From: Nitrospirales bacterium
GTDB taxonomy: Bacteria; Nitrospirota; Nitrospiria; Nitrospirales; UBA8639
Direction: 5' to 3'
Length of the DNA: 64,000 bases
Assembly: GCA_029261355.1 (NCBI GenBank)
Contig: JAJDBM010000024.1
Coordinates: 124,001 to 188,000 of the forward strand
This document shows, one piece after another, positions 18,006-26,477 of this stretch. Under the pieces are notes generated by a model. The model was given only the letters and a program-made list of their open reading frames with translations, was not told where the DNA came from and did not search any database. Each line of letters opens with the position of its first letter. The first letter of the stretch is position 1. A program made the position numbers and the translations under genes.

Positions 18006-18407
18006 AGACCCTCCCACTGCAAATTGATTGATAAAACCTCGAGAGAAACCTCCGATCAACCAGTTCCTCATCGGTTGAATCCCCAAAACATTGCTCAACT
18101 GCATATCTGGAACAAATGGGTAAGAACAAAAAAATCTGCAAGGATCATGCTCTGCCTACTTAGCTAATGAGACAAGACCAAAACAACAAATCAAAGAAGA
18201 GGAATGGAAGAAATTGAGATAAGATAGGTAAAACACGTCCTTACCAGGCAGTGGAGGGGATGGAGGACAAGACCTACAGCACTTTTACTTAAAGAGCAAT
18301 ATTCTGAGACTTTATACGATGATTAGGATGAATGAAATCCCAGTGAAATTTGACAAGATTCCTGACCATTTGTCAGGTCAGGAGCAAACCCAAGTTGAAA
18401 AACGATT
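18006..18407. other. Intergenic region upstream of the G8 protein gene
   Basis: Around 400 bases. It includes the 99 bases of open frame upstream of the chosen start, which I regard as leader. The rest is AT-rich and should contain the minus-strand promoter. Short plus-strand frames here lack ribosome-binding sites. No riboswitch or terminator is seen. Confidence 0.4.
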
Positions 18408-18725
18408 CTATACTCTGGAACGCTCTACACCACACTTCCAACACGTTGTGAATTCTCCGGTGTGCTGTTCGCCACATCCGACACAAGTCCATTCAGAAAT
18501 ATTTTCACATGAAGCATCGCTCCAATGCTCTAAAATTTCTTGTGCCCGTGGATAATCATCATTGTTGATAACCCAGAGCTCGGGAAAGACTTCTGCAAAA
18601 GGAACTTCTCCAGCGAGAGAAGATCCTTGTTGATTCTTGACGGTACAGGGAATGTCTTCCTGCTCAAGGATTTCCTTTCGCGTTTCGACTTCGATCAGAT
18701 TATTCGAAACATAGATTTTAAGCAC
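18408..18725 (-). CDS. DUF2007 protein with C-terminal zinc ribbon
   Basis: I choose the GTG at 18725 because GGAGG lies seven bases upstream and the resulting N-terminus (MLKIYVSNNLIEVETRKEIL) is the usual opening of DUF2007 domains. Upstream ATG codons give an extra 22 residues with no support. The DUF2007 fold is GlnB-like and is annotated as putative signal transducing; here it spans about residues 1-70, with GSSLAGEVPFAEVFPELWV typical of the family. The last 25 residues carry WTCVGCGEQHTGEFTTCWKC, a four-Cys zinc ribbon of the RanBP2-like type. No target is known. Confidence 0.85.
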   Translation of the reverse strand: MLKIYVSNNLIEVETRKEILEQEDIPCTVKNQQGSSLAGEVPFAEVFPELWVINNDDYPRAQEILEHWSDASCENISEWTCVGCGEQHTGEFTTCWKCGVERSRV

Positions 18726-18941
18726 TGCTAATCCTCCATCAGAACACAGGTCCATTTGGAAGCTTAATGGATCGCATAGAGATTCTAACATGAAAAAGCA
18801 TGACGACCATGATCACTGAGACGTGCTCATGAAAAATTCAGTCTCCAGATAAGAAATAATCATCAGGAAATAGACGAAGCAAGAGGTCTGCGTTTCATCC
18901 AATTCAGTAGTGGATTTGCATCTCTCTCAATGTATAGCCGT

Positions 18942-19592
18942 CTATGGAAAGAAAAAGGAGAACCCCCCACTAAATAGCCACGCATTTAAACCGACATTTC
19001 GCTCACCAGTATTAGCGTTAGATATATGGTGATAACGAATGCTCGAGGTCAGAGCAAACTGTTCAGTGACAAAATATTGGAGACCAGGCCCAGTCTCTAA
19101 CACAAAATTAAATTCTTGACTTTGCTCCGGAATCCTTGGGGCAAGATCGGTCCATAGCATACCTGCACCAATATCCCAAAAAGGCATCCAACGGCCAAAA
19201 GACAAGAAATTGTACTTCAGTACAAGGGAACCTCCAAACGCAGACGCGCTGAAAGGCTTCGAGTAATGTGCCCCGAGGGGTTCTGCCAGCAGTTCGATAT
19301 TGCCTGTCGCCCATCCCGCATCAAAGGCATCGGTCAACACCACCCCAATTTGCGGAAGGACAAATATGGCTCGTTGATTTGAAGACGGCTTCGTCCCATC
19401 TAAACTATTTTCTTTCCAATACCCCGCCAACACCCCAAGTTCGATCGCCCCCTTCTTGACCGTATCCCGGGCTTCAAACTCAGCATGTGCTGTGGATGAA
19501 AATACCGGCAGAACGCATAGCATACTCAAGAAAAATACCGACAACCAATACCATCCGGTTAATCGAAAGAAACAGGTTATTTTTTCCATCAT
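18942..19592 (-). CDS. PagL-like lipid A deacylase / acyloxyacyl hydrolase family
   Basis: About 216 residues from the ATG at 19592. An upstream GTG is less likely because the AGGA site lies inside that extension. A signal peptide ends near AHAEF and the rest is an antiparallel beta-barrel pattern ending in Phe (GGFSFFFP), as expected of an outer-membrane protein. The motif YHHISNANTGERNVGLN near the C-terminus contains the His-Xaa-Ser pair and the downstream Glu of the PagL catalytic triad. PagL removes the 3-O acyl chain of lipid A. The family also contains members of unproven activity, so the enzymatic role is probable rather than certain. Confidence 0.82.
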   Translation of the reverse strand: MMEKITCFFRLTGWYWLSVFFLSMLCVLPVFSSTAHAEFEARDTVKKGAIELGVLAGYWKENSLDGTKPSSNQRAIFVLPQIGVVLTDAFDAGWATGNIELLAEPLGAHYSKPFSASAFGGSLVLKYNFLSFGRWMPFWDIGAGMLWTDLAPRIPEQSQEFNFVLETGPGLQYFVTEQFALTSSIRYHHISNANTGERNVGLNAWLFSGGFSFFFP

Positions 19593-19829
19593 TATCAAAT
19601 AGTCCTTTGTCACAATGATATGAGCTATAGTAAAACGGATGGCTCATCTTACCTGTCACCTCAAACACGATCAACGCTCAAACATCGAAGAACAAAAACA
19701 GAGTGACTGAAACTTCATAGAACACATGAATGATTTTCTCCTCCACATTCAGTAGAATAACATTCCTTAGTTTAAGAGGACCTCACAGCATTCCAATCAC
19801 CGCCATTTATTCCACAAATAGAGAATGAG

Positions 19830-19961
19830 ATGAATCAAATACAAACAGCCATCAACCGTGTGCGTACCGCAATGGGGAAGTTCGACCAACTCATTCACCG
19901 AGCCCACAAACTCAGCACTGGAATCACATCTCTTACTCCACCAATTCAGAAGTCTCCCTAA
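19830..19961 (+). CDS. Possible 43-residue small protein
   Basis: In the 470-base gap between the PagL-like gene and the BON/pilus gene there is a short plus-strand frame from an ATG preceded by a weak purine stretch (GAGAATGAG). It encodes a basic peptide (MNQIQTAINRVRTAMGKF at the start) with a helical pattern. There is no homology I can name. The remainder of the gap shows nothing recognisable. Confidence 0.25.
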   Translation: MNQIQTAINRVRTAMGKFDQLIHRAHKLSTGITSLTPPIQKSP

Positions 19962-20064
19962 CTCGAATCGTTCACCTCGCGTCTCTTATGCTCTCCTGAG
20001 CATACAAGAAGGGTTCGAGGAATGAGACTCGACTGAGACATCACCGCGATGCCTCCAGTCCTCA

Positions 20065-20640
20065 TTATTCATGTATAAACTTAAGAAAATTGAGGACTTT
20101 TTGTGGTGCATACGCACCTGCAACTGCTCCAATCTTATCTTTGATGTCAGTGCTTGCCACCTGCCCGGTCAGCACAAGATGATCATGAGCCGTGGTAATC
20201 ACCACCTCCTTTTCATCAGGAAATAACGTCGATAGATTTTGTCGTAACGCCTCAACAGGAAAATGAACAATCAGTTCCAATACAAAAGAAATCTGCTTCT
20301 CTTTCCCCCAGAGTGTCAACGTGGTGTATCCAAGAGATTTTCCGGTCAAATAGACCTGTGTGGAACTCAAGGCCAATTGATCAACCACATCAGGATTAGC
20401 CACGGACACACGTGAGAACGGACGAGGAAATGCCAGAACAATGGCATGCCCCAATGGAATACGCTTGGTCAGGACCTTCGAGGATTTGATGTCAGACTGA
20501 CCTTCTGCAACAACTGGCACTGATTTCTCAGAAATAGGCTTGATCGGCATATTCTCAACCAACTCCTCACCGAGAGCTGATGACGAAAACCCTACAAAAA
20601 ACAGTACAAGAACCAGTAACAAAAGAGAGAGACTCTTCAT
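20065..20640 (-). CDS. Secretin N-terminal/BON protein (CpaC-like, no secretin)
   Basis: A 191-residue secreted protein with a signal peptide (SLLLLVLVLFFVGFSSSALG). At about residues 60-125 it has the pilus-assembly N-terminal domain seen at the start of CpaC/RcpA secretins (IPLGHAIVLAFPRPFSRVSV, VYLTGKSLGYTTLTLW). At about 130-190 it has a BON-like domain (VVITTAHDHLVLTGQVAS). In CpaC these precede a large secretin barrel, which is absent here. AAGGAG lies five bases before the ATG. It may be a periplasmic adaptor or a domain reused elsewhere. No Tad pilus gene is nearby. Confidence 0.85.
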   Translation of the reverse strand: MKSLSLLLLVLVLFFVGFSSSALGEELVENMPIKPISEKSVPVVAEGQSDIKSSKVLTKRIPLGHAIVLAFPRPFSRVSVANPDVVDQLALSSTQVYLTGKSLGYTTLTLWGKEKQISFVLELIVHFPVEALRQNLSTLFPDEKEVVITTAHDHLVLTGQVASTDIKDKIGAVAGAYAPQKVLNFLKFIHE

Positions 20641-20801
20641 GATGACTCCTTCCTCATGTAGAAGATAAAAAGTATGTGCCCCGTCATGAATATCGAATGC
20701 TGTGGGAATGAATGGATTGAGACAAGCCTATTCAGAGACGGAACGGCTCAAGCACACAAACAAGATACACGAGATATCTGAGCAAACAAAATACGTCATC
20801 A

Positions 20802-21800
20802 TTATCTCACTACCTCCCAAACCGAATCTACATAGTTTTTGTTAGCATCAAAAAGATGCTTCACCACTCTGCACCCAGCCTGGGTTGCCAACGATTCAAT
20901 TTCAGCTAATGTGTATTTGTAGGAATGCTCTGTTTGCATGGCTTCCCACGCGCCGAAAGAAACCTCTTTCGCTAATGCCTGAATCGTGACGACTTGCTCT
21001 CGGGTACTGTAGATCATGCTCTCGACGGCATGAGTTCTCGGATTATACTGACCTTGCTGAACATAGTGTTCTTTTTTAAAATTTGCTCCTAACTTTCGAT
21101 TCAGCACATCAAGAAGATGAAGATTGAATCGCTCGAACACGCCAGTTGCATCGTTGTAGGCCGCATACAGCACCTTGGGGGACTTCATCAGATCAAACCC
21201 GATCATGACATAGTCCCCAACATTCAAGGATTCTCGTATTTTTTGAACAAAATCCTTGGCCGCAGCTAACTCCATATTTCCAATAGTCGAACCCAGAAAG
21301 AGCACGATGTTCCGTACGGATTCCTGCTGGCTCATACCACGAAGTCCATCAAAATAATCAGCCGCGAGTCCCGTCACAGACATAGTGCCATGGGAAAACT
21401 GAGACTCCAGATTCGCGACGAGAGTCTTAATGGCACCCTCAGAAATATCAATGGGGACATATTCAAAAGTCAGCTGGCGTTGGATCCAAGGCTCAAGTAG
21501 CACTTGTGTTTTCCCTCCATCTCCAGCACCGAGCTCAATAACCCGAAACTCCGACCCGGCCAAAAGATCCGTGATCGTCTGCTGATGCGCTTGAAAGATC
21601 TCAATCTCACAATGTGCAGGATGATACCCTGGTAATTGAGTAATTTCAGTAAAGATTTCACTACCTTGGTCATCAAAGATCAACCACGACGGCAACCGTT
21701 TCGGTTGTGTGGAAAGACCTTCAAGCACGGCATGAGCAAACTGCTCATCTGACGAAGATGCGGCAACTCCAGAACGCAAATTGTGAAAGGTAAATGACAT
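20802..21800 (-). CDS. EgtD-like amino-acid N-methyltransferase
   Basis: A 332-residue SAM-dependent methyltransferase of the EgtD (histidine N-alpha trimethylation) family. The SAM loop is ELGAGDGGKT (89-98) and FLGSTIGN holds Asn175, equivalent to the histidine-binding Asn of EgtD. Glu291 and Ser293 (TEHSYKY) match the imidazole-contacting Glu and Ser. Two other substrate-site positions differ from mycobacterial EgtD as I recall it: Tyr39 is Phe42 (LIFDDQG) and Tyr56 is His60 (GYHPAH). The usual YYPTR motif becomes YHPAH. No EgtB gene is next to it. Instead a diiron oxidase-like gene is divergently placed, 383 bases away. It could be a genuine EgtD or methylate a different amino acid. Confidence 0.85.
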   Translation of the reverse strand: MSFTFHNLRSGVAASSSDEQFAHAVLEGLSTQPKRLPSWLIFDDQGSEIFTEITQLPGYHPAHCEIEIFQAHQQTITDLLAGSEFRVIELGAGDGGKTQVLLEPWIQRQLTFEYVPIDISEGAIKTLVANLESQFSHGTMSVTGLAADYFDGLRGMSQQESVRNIVLFLGSTIGNMELAAAKDFVQKIRESLNVGDYVMIGFDLMKSPKVLYAAYNDATGVFERFNLHLLDVLNRKLGANFKKEHYVQQGQYNPRTHAVESMIYSTREQVVTIQALAKEVSFGAWEAMQTEHSYKYTLAEIESLATQAGCRVVKHLFDANKNYVDSVWEVVR

Positions 21801-22183
21801 AATATTCCTTTATTCCATATCTTCTATGCAGGAAATGTTAAATAATGAGGGTTTTCAACAGCCAACAAACCCAGGTCCACATCGAACTTCAAAGGTTGGG
21901 TCGGTTCAAAAACGTGTCGCCTCCAAAGTCAGCAGATGGTGACTCTCGTTGATCAAACACGTTCAACCCTACACGATGTGAAATATAAGGCGACCCAGTA
22001 AGGGCACAGCAATTAGGCACAATCGTCCTTAGTCCATACGCCATAGAATGACCAGGCGTTGTTGGCCTCCGACGACTTTGTTCAACTGACCCAGACAACA
22101 GAGTTTGCTCACTCTAAAGTGAGCTTGTTAGACTCCTATGTAACATCCTTTGTAGAGCCTTTTCATGTGTTCATACTTTCCTC
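21801..22183. other. Intergenic region between divergent genes, with a hairpin
   Basis: The region separates the EgtD-like gene from the haem-oxygenase-like gene and should carry both promoters. At 22107-22124 GCTCACT, a four-base CTAA loop and AGTGAGC form a perfect 7-bp inverted repeat about 60 bases before the plus-strand start. It could be an operator shared by the two genes or a transcribed hairpin; no T-run follows on either strand. Confidence 0.5.
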
Positions 22184-23245
22184 ATGAATATTTCTTCATT
22201 TCAGCCCCTGACTAACGTCGATTATCGAGAAGCCCAAGAAGCCTTCACGCATCTCCTTCAGCAAGATGACCTTGACCTCTATGTCTCGGAGCATCCAGCT
22301 TGTCTTGAGCCATTCCAGCATGTCTGTCGCCTAGCGATATCCGAGGCGTTTGACAATATTGCACCGTGTCATGAGGCACATCTGTTCCTCCATCGAACTC
22401 TCTATCGTATCAACCGATTAAAGTTATTTTGGTATGACAATCTCGAAAATTACGCCAACGAACAGTCAGCCTTCCTCTTTGCTCTACGAACTGAGATTGA
22501 TACCGTCTGGCAGAAATGGGAAGCTCCGAACCTCAACATATCTGAGTTCAAACAACTCGACGTCGAGGCCGCGCTCCGAGAGCGCACGTCTGAAGATCTT
22601 GATCCTGAGCCATCCCAAACAAGCCTCTTCTTTCGCAACAAGATGTCCCTAACAGGGTACCGCCACATGTTAGCAATCACGTCGCTCGATGGATTGGTGG
22701 AAGCGAGCCAATTATCTCGAATGATTGGCGGAGTCGGGAACGAAGTGCAAGCCATGCTCACGAAAATTCTGATTGAAGAGTACGGAGGCGGGAAGCTCGC
22801 GAGAAAACATTCAACATTCTTTGCAGCTATGCTCAAGGGTTTTGGTATGGAAACGACTCCAGAAGCCTACTTTGATATCGTGCCATGGGAAGTATTGGCT
22901 AACATTAACCACAGCTTCAACATGTGCGAACGGAAACGGAACTTTTTACGGTATATTGGCAGCCTTCTCTATTTCGAAATTTCCGTCCCTGCCGCCTTCC
23001 AAAACTATAAACTCGCCGGGGAACGTCTTGGGTTAAGCGAACAGGCCATCGGCTACTGGGATGTGCACATTAAAGAAGACCTCCGACATGGCCAGTGGAT
23101 GCTCAACGAAGTCGCCCTCCCACTCATAAGCCGCTATCCCGACTCAGCATGGGAAATCGTCTGGGGCTACGATCAGCAACGATTCCTCAGCACCCGCACC
23201 AGCCACGCTCTCGCCGCCTCGGTTCAACACGTACAACAGAGCTGA
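22184..23245 (+). CDS. Haem-oxygenase-like diiron oxidase family protein
   Basis: A 353-residue all-helical protein of the Haem_oxygenas_2 ('iron-containing redox enzyme') family. Candidate metal ligands lie in the expected helices: EEYGGGKLARKH in the middle, LLYFEISVP, and IKEDLRHGQWM near the C-terminus, whose ED..H spacing is typical of the family. Members such as UndA, BesC, SznF and FlcD use an O2-reactive diiron centre for oxidative cleavage or hydroxylation in natural-product pathways. The substrate cannot be read from sequence. It is divergent from the EgtD-like methyltransferase, so a two-step conversion of a methylated amino acid is a reasonable hypothesis only. Confidence 0.8.
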   Translation: MNISSFQPLTNVDYREAQEAFTHLLQQDDLDLYVSEHPACLEPFQHVCRLAISEAFDNIAPCHEAHLFLHRTLYRINRLKLFWYDNLENYANEQSAFLFALRTEIDTVWQKWEAPNLNISEFKQLDVEAALRERTSEDLDPEPSQTSLFFRNKMSLTGYRHMLAITSLDGLVEASQLSRMIGGVGNEVQAMLTKILIEEYGGGKLARKHSTFFAAMLKGFGMETTPEAYFDIVPWEVLANINHSFNMCERKRNFLRYIGSLLYFEISVPAAFQNYKLAGERLGLSEQAIGYWDVHIKEDLRHGQWMLNEVALPLISRYPDSAWEIVWGYDQQRFLSTRTSHALAASVQHVQQS

Positions 23246-23751
23246 ATATGAAACCTTCCATGACTTGAGCCAATGCCTTCTTGTGAGGTGTATACTTCGT
23301 TAACATCGAATCACCACTGACGGTTGGACTACTCCAAATCACGGTACAACCATCCACTCATTGCTTAATTCGTACAACTACCCTCTCCCATAAACTGCCT
23401 CATCACCCCCAGACTCCATCCTTCTTCCATTCCACAATCCCAAGAAGATCTCTTTACTGCTCTTCATACTTCAATACGCCCTCACCATGATGAGAGGACC
23501 TCTTCTTTCTCTTATTCATTCCCTTCACTTCTCCCCCCAAAATACTCTTTTGATACACCCACCGAAACAAGTGATCACAACGTAGACAGATTGCAACAGA
23601 GCATAATCTTCAATGTTTATATTTTTCAACAGCTTATATCTCCGCCAACATGGCACTACTCTTGCTGTTTATATACTGACACCAATTTAGCCTATCATTC
23701 ACCATTGGTATCGTCGCGATACGTTTTTAGTTACAATCTGGCTATCTGGTT
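23246..23751. other. Intergenic region
   Basis: About 500 AT-rich bases with no frame that has both a start site and coding character. It contains pyrimidine-rich stretches (23390-23540) and ends at the conserved leader of the PEP-CTERM gene. No tRNA, terminator with a T-run or repeat was recognised. Confidence 0.4.
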
Positions 23752-23827
23752 CGAATTTTTGTGAGAAGGGAATTCATAACCAGGACCCATCGTTTTATTC
23801 ATTTGTCATCATGGAGGTGCGCCATGA
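23752..23827 (+). promoter_or_regulatory. Shared PEP-CTERM leader, copy 1
   Basis: The 24-base block at 23752-23775 (contains TTTTTGTGAGAAGGG, flanked by GAATT and AATTC) and the 18-base block CATGGAGGTGCGCCATGA at 23810-23827 occur again, identical, before the next PEP-CTERM gene with nearly the same spacing. The second block holds the GGAGGTG ribosome-binding site and the start ATG. The element is thus a duplicated 5' leader, perhaps including a promoter or RNA control element. Confidence 0.75.
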
Positions 23828-24540
23828 AATGGTTGCTCATACCTTTCCTTTTCGTCCTCTCCTTCCCACCCCTTGCCTGGAGTGGAAGTTTTCTCCTTGA
23901 AACAGCATCTATTAATCCAGCGGGTCCCCTATTTGGTGGCCTCGTGGCCGGAACGACTCCCTTCAACCAAACACAATTTATTGGTGCGCGATTCTCCCTC
24001 ACAGAAACCACTCAATTACACCAAATTGGTGGCCATATTGTTGGAAGCCACCGCACCAAGTTCGCGGGGCAAGCTGCAGCACAGCAAGAATCAGGGTTCC
24101 TCGCCATCTTTCCTCTGATCAATGCCCGCTCATTTCCAACTGTTGACGCAAATATGTTCGAATCGCAGGCAATTTTTTCTGCACTTCTTTCCCCTAGCGG
24201 TCCTCGTACGGATCATCTTGTGCCACTTTCATTGTTCCTCCCAGAAGGAGATTATGCGGTAATTTTTGGCGGCGGCTCGGGACGTGAACGAGATTGGTTT
24301 GGTTCCGAGGGAGATGTCTTTTTTGGAAGTGACTTCCTAGAGCCTTCAGCCTCAATCATCACTGGACACAACTTTCGCTCTAGCTCAACCATCTCATGGA
24401 ATGAAAGCTCATCGTCAACATATGGACCACGAATTCTTATCGCAGGAACGCCTGTGCCTGAGCCCTCAACCTTCCTTCTTTTCGCGAGTGGAATCATTGG
24501 GCTATTCGCTTACAAACAACAAAGATCACAGACGACCTAA
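23824..24540 (+). CDS. PEP-CTERM sorting-domain protein 1
   Basis: Starts at the ATG at 23824, placed behind GGAGGTGCGCC; a longer frame from a GTG runs through the leader. The 238-residue product has a signal peptide (LLIPFLFVLSFPPLAWSGS) and a beta-rich body with a Gly/Ser-rich stretch. The C-terminus is a classic exosortase signal: VPEPSTFLLFASGIIGLFAY followed by basic residues (KQQRSQ). It is expected to be exported, cleaved at the PEP motif by exosortase (EpsH/XrtA type) and released or attached at the cell surface. The body has no family I recognise. No exosortase gene lies in the window. Confidence 0.85.
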   Translation: MKWLLIPFLFVLSFPPLAWSGSFLLETASINPAGPLFGGLVAGTTPFNQTQFIGARFSLTETTQLHQIGGHIVGSHRTKFAGQAAAQQESGFLAIFPLINARSFPTVDANMFESQAIFSALLSPSGPRTDHLVPLSLFLPEGDYAVIFGGGSGRERDWFGSEGDVFFGSDFLEPSASIITGHNFRSSSTISWNESSSSTYGPRILIAGTPVPEPSTFLLFASGIIGLFAYKQQRSQTT

Positions 24541-24633
24541 GGCTACCTGTCAATGAGGTCGTTGGCTTCCACAGGGTTAAACTAAGGAGATGATGGACAT
24601 GAACTAAACGTCTACAGGCTCACGGTATAGACA

Positions 24634-24724
24634 CGAATTTTTGTGAGAAGGGAATTCGTCTCAAACACCAAAATTTCATTCATTTTTTTCATGGAGGTGC
24701 GCCATGATACGTGTTCTATGGTGA
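24634..24724 (+). promoter_or_regulatory. Shared PEP-CTERM leader, copy 2, with a six-codon frame
   Basis: This repeats the leader of the previous gene: the 24-base block at 24634-24657 and the RBS/ATG block at 24690-24707 are identical. Here the ATG at 24704 opens only six codons (MIRVLW) before TGA at 24722. The functional start of the following gene is 86 bases further on. The short frame may be a leader peptide, or the leader was copied in front of an unrelated reading frame. Confidence 0.7.
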
Positions 24725-24789
24725 GTCATATACGCATCAAGAGACTAAATGAGTTCAACCTAATTTATGCTCGGAAAAAGGGACAGAAC

Positions 24790-25512
24790 ATGAAAAGATT
24801 CTTACAAGAAATTTTACTCTGTTGTATCCTCATGAGTGTGGGGCTACAAACTTGGACACTCTCGAATGACGTATATGCAAGCCCGTTTGAATTTATCGGT
24901 ACAGGAGAACTACTAAGGGTCTCCCCTGAATTTAGGAATTTAGGAAATATTGGTGACCCCGTTACAATAAGGATAGTAGCGGACCCATTTTTTACTGGAG
25001 CCATCATTTCATCAGACCCAACTGCGGTTAGAGCCTTTTACAGGAACGGGATCAGCCATATGACCCTTACAACAGGTACACTCTCAAACCCAATATATAA
25101 AGGGGAGTATACGCGTTCAAATCTAACCATTACCCATGGGACGCGCTTTGGTATCGATGGATTTTCCATAAATGGTAGCGTTCCATCTCCCAACAATCCA
25201 CCGCTCGGGGGAGTCAATTTCTTCACGCCTGGTATCCAGTCCTTTGCCCCTTCTGGCCCTTTAGGTGATGTTTCGTTTGGGGAAACAACTATTTTTGACC
25301 TTGCGTCATCACCGTCGGCAAGAACCCTTGGCACCATCGGCTTCAGCACCATCGGATCTCCTTCAGCTTTTTTTAATCTGACAAGTTTTTCGAATGATCC
25401 GGCCAACACACCAATTCCTGAACCTTCTACAGGGCTCCTTTGGGGAGCTGGACTTTTTGGTTTGGCCTACTTGAGATATAAAGGAAAGAAAAGAGATCAA
25501 ACCTGTTTGTAG
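24790..25512 (+). CDS. PEP-CTERM sorting-domain protein 2
   Basis: I place the start at the ATG at 24790 (upstream GGGACAGAAC), which gives a good signal peptide: MKRFLQEILLCCILMSVG, then hydrophobic residues, cleaved near YAS. The open frame extends upstream through the duplicated leader from a GTG, but that portion has no coding character. The 240-residue product ends with IPEPSTGLLWGAGLFGLAYL and basic residues (RYKGKKR), an exosortase recognition tail. The body is beta-rich with repeated Thr/Phe/Gly and has no recognised family. It is only weakly similar by eye to the preceding PEP-CTERM protein outside the tail. Confidence 0.8.
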   Translation: MKRFLQEILLCCILMSVGLQTWTLSNDVYASPFEFIGTGELLRVSPEFRNLGNIGDPVTIRIVADPFFTGAIISSDPTAVRAFYRNGISHMTLTTGTLSNPIYKGEYTRSNLTITHGTRFGIDGFSINGSVPSPNNPPLGGVNFFTPGIQSFAPSGPLGDVSFGETTIFDLASSPSARTLGTIGFSTIGSPSAFFNLTSFSNDPANTPIPEPSTGLLWGAGLFGLAYLRYKGKKRDQTCL

Positions 25513-25540
25513 AATACCTTCTTGTGTCACCAATTCTGAC

Positions 25541-25590
25541 TTGAAGGCCCAGGCTGGGCTCCGCTCAACGGAACCCACTGGGCCTTTCAA
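25541..25590 (+). terminator. Long hairpin downstream of the PEP-CTERM gene
   Basis: TTGAAGGCCCAG pairs with CTGGGCCTTTCAA (one bulged T). The stem continues inward through TGGG/CCCA and TCCG/CGGA to a five-base loop (CTCAA). It starts about 28 bases after the stop codon. No T-run follows, so it may act as an mRNA 3'-end stabiliser or bidirectional terminator rather than a simple intrinsic terminator. Confidence 0.55.
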
Positions 25591-25681
25591 GCCTCTACAG
25601 GAAGGTTGCCTCAGATAAAAGAGGAATATCCGTACTCAATTGCCCCGAACCGTCCACATGGATCTTCTTTGATCACAGAAG

Positions 25682-25975
25682 CTATTTCATTCTAACTCCC
25701 TCCAGTTCAAACTCTGCCCAGACGGCACCATGATCAGATGCAGCATTTGTCCAATGAGTGACCGCGCTGAATTCCTTCTCCACCGAAATCTGGCCATTCG
25801 GTTCGTTTCTTCAAATTATACAACCCGAAACGTTCGACACTTGCACGTGACAAAGCCATTTCGAGTGGATTTGAGACCAGAATATAATCTATCTGACTGA
25901 TCGGGACTTGGGCTTCAACGTGACCAAGTTGTGAGAACGGGGGAATCAGGATTGGGATGTGTGGGTTCCCAAGAA
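25682..25975 (-). pseudogene. Decayed endonuclease/exonuclease/phosphatase-family fragment
   Basis: No intact frame exists, but minus-strand translation gives two adjoining pieces of an EEP-fold C-terminus: VPISQIDYILVSNPLEMALS in one frame, then FSAVTHWTNAASDHGAVWAE in the next, ending at a stop at 25682. The SDH motif (Ser-Asp-His) is the hallmark of the family's active site, and IDYIL precedes it as expected. A frameshift near 25785 separates the pieces and the N-terminal domain is missing. It is a relic. Confidence 0.7.
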
Positions 25976-26006
25976 CTTAAGAAAGGTATGACAAGATGGG
26001 TCGGTA

Positions 26007-26477
26007 TTATTGAACGTTCAATTGTTCAACAAGATCCTTGAGCGCTTTGATCTCATCTTGAAGTGAAGCAATTCGAAACAACAGTTCTCGTTGGCTCACT
26101 CTTGGTCCCTCAGATGTACATTGCTGAGCCACCCACTCAATTTTTTTGTGGTAATCCGTCAGGGCGGTATGAAGTCTGGCCTCCGCCTCTAATTGGTCTT
26201 TCACCTGAAGCGGCACATGAGATTGAGCCTGAGCACATCGTTGAGCACGTCCTGCAGAAAAAATGGCACCGGGTCTACATTCAATAAGTTGCGAGTAGGC
26301 AAGCCCTGTTTCGCTTTGTGCTAGCTGTACGGCTCGTTGACGCTCATCAACCACCTGCTTCGCTTTCCATTCATTTTCTTTCACAGCCTCACATACAGGG
26401 TTGATAGATCTAGCCGTAGCGAAACTCCCACCAACACTATAAAGAATGACAACAACAATGAGTATGCTCAACTTCAT
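26007..26477 (-). CDS. Periplasmic coiled-coil hypothetical protein
   Basis: A 156-residue protein with an N-terminal signal peptide (LSILIVVVILYSVGGSFATA). Most of the mature part is helical with four Cys residues (about 29, 67, 81 and 119), possibly two disulphides. The C-terminal 25 residues (ELLFRIASLQDEIKALKDLVEQL) form a leucine-heptad coiled coil. The ATG is preceded by an AGGGG site. No domain family is recognised. It lies alone between the decayed EEP gene and the tRNA. Confidence 0.6.
   Translation of the reverse strand: MKLSILIVVVILYSVGGSFATARSINPVCEAVKENEWKAKQVVDERQRAVQLAQSETGLAYSQLIECRPGAIFSAGRAQRCAQAQSHVPLQVKDQLEAEARLHTALTDYHKKIEWVAQQCTSEGPRVSQRELLFRIASLQDEIKALKDLVEQLNVQ

Noticed and set aside
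18006-18104. Longer N-terminus for the G8 protein
   Set aside because: No ribosome-binding site before 18104, and the signal peptide would then be internal; a GGGAGGG site precedes the ATG at 18005.
22107-22124. Hairpin as an intrinsic terminator
   Set aside because: A perfect stem but no T-run on either strand and it lies upstream of both divergent genes; operator or leader structure is more likely.
24643-24789. GTG start giving a 289-residue PEP-CTERM protein 2
   Set aside because: This part reads through the leader duplicated before the other PEP-CTERM gene and has no signal peptide at its start; the ATG at 24790 gives a proper signal peptide.
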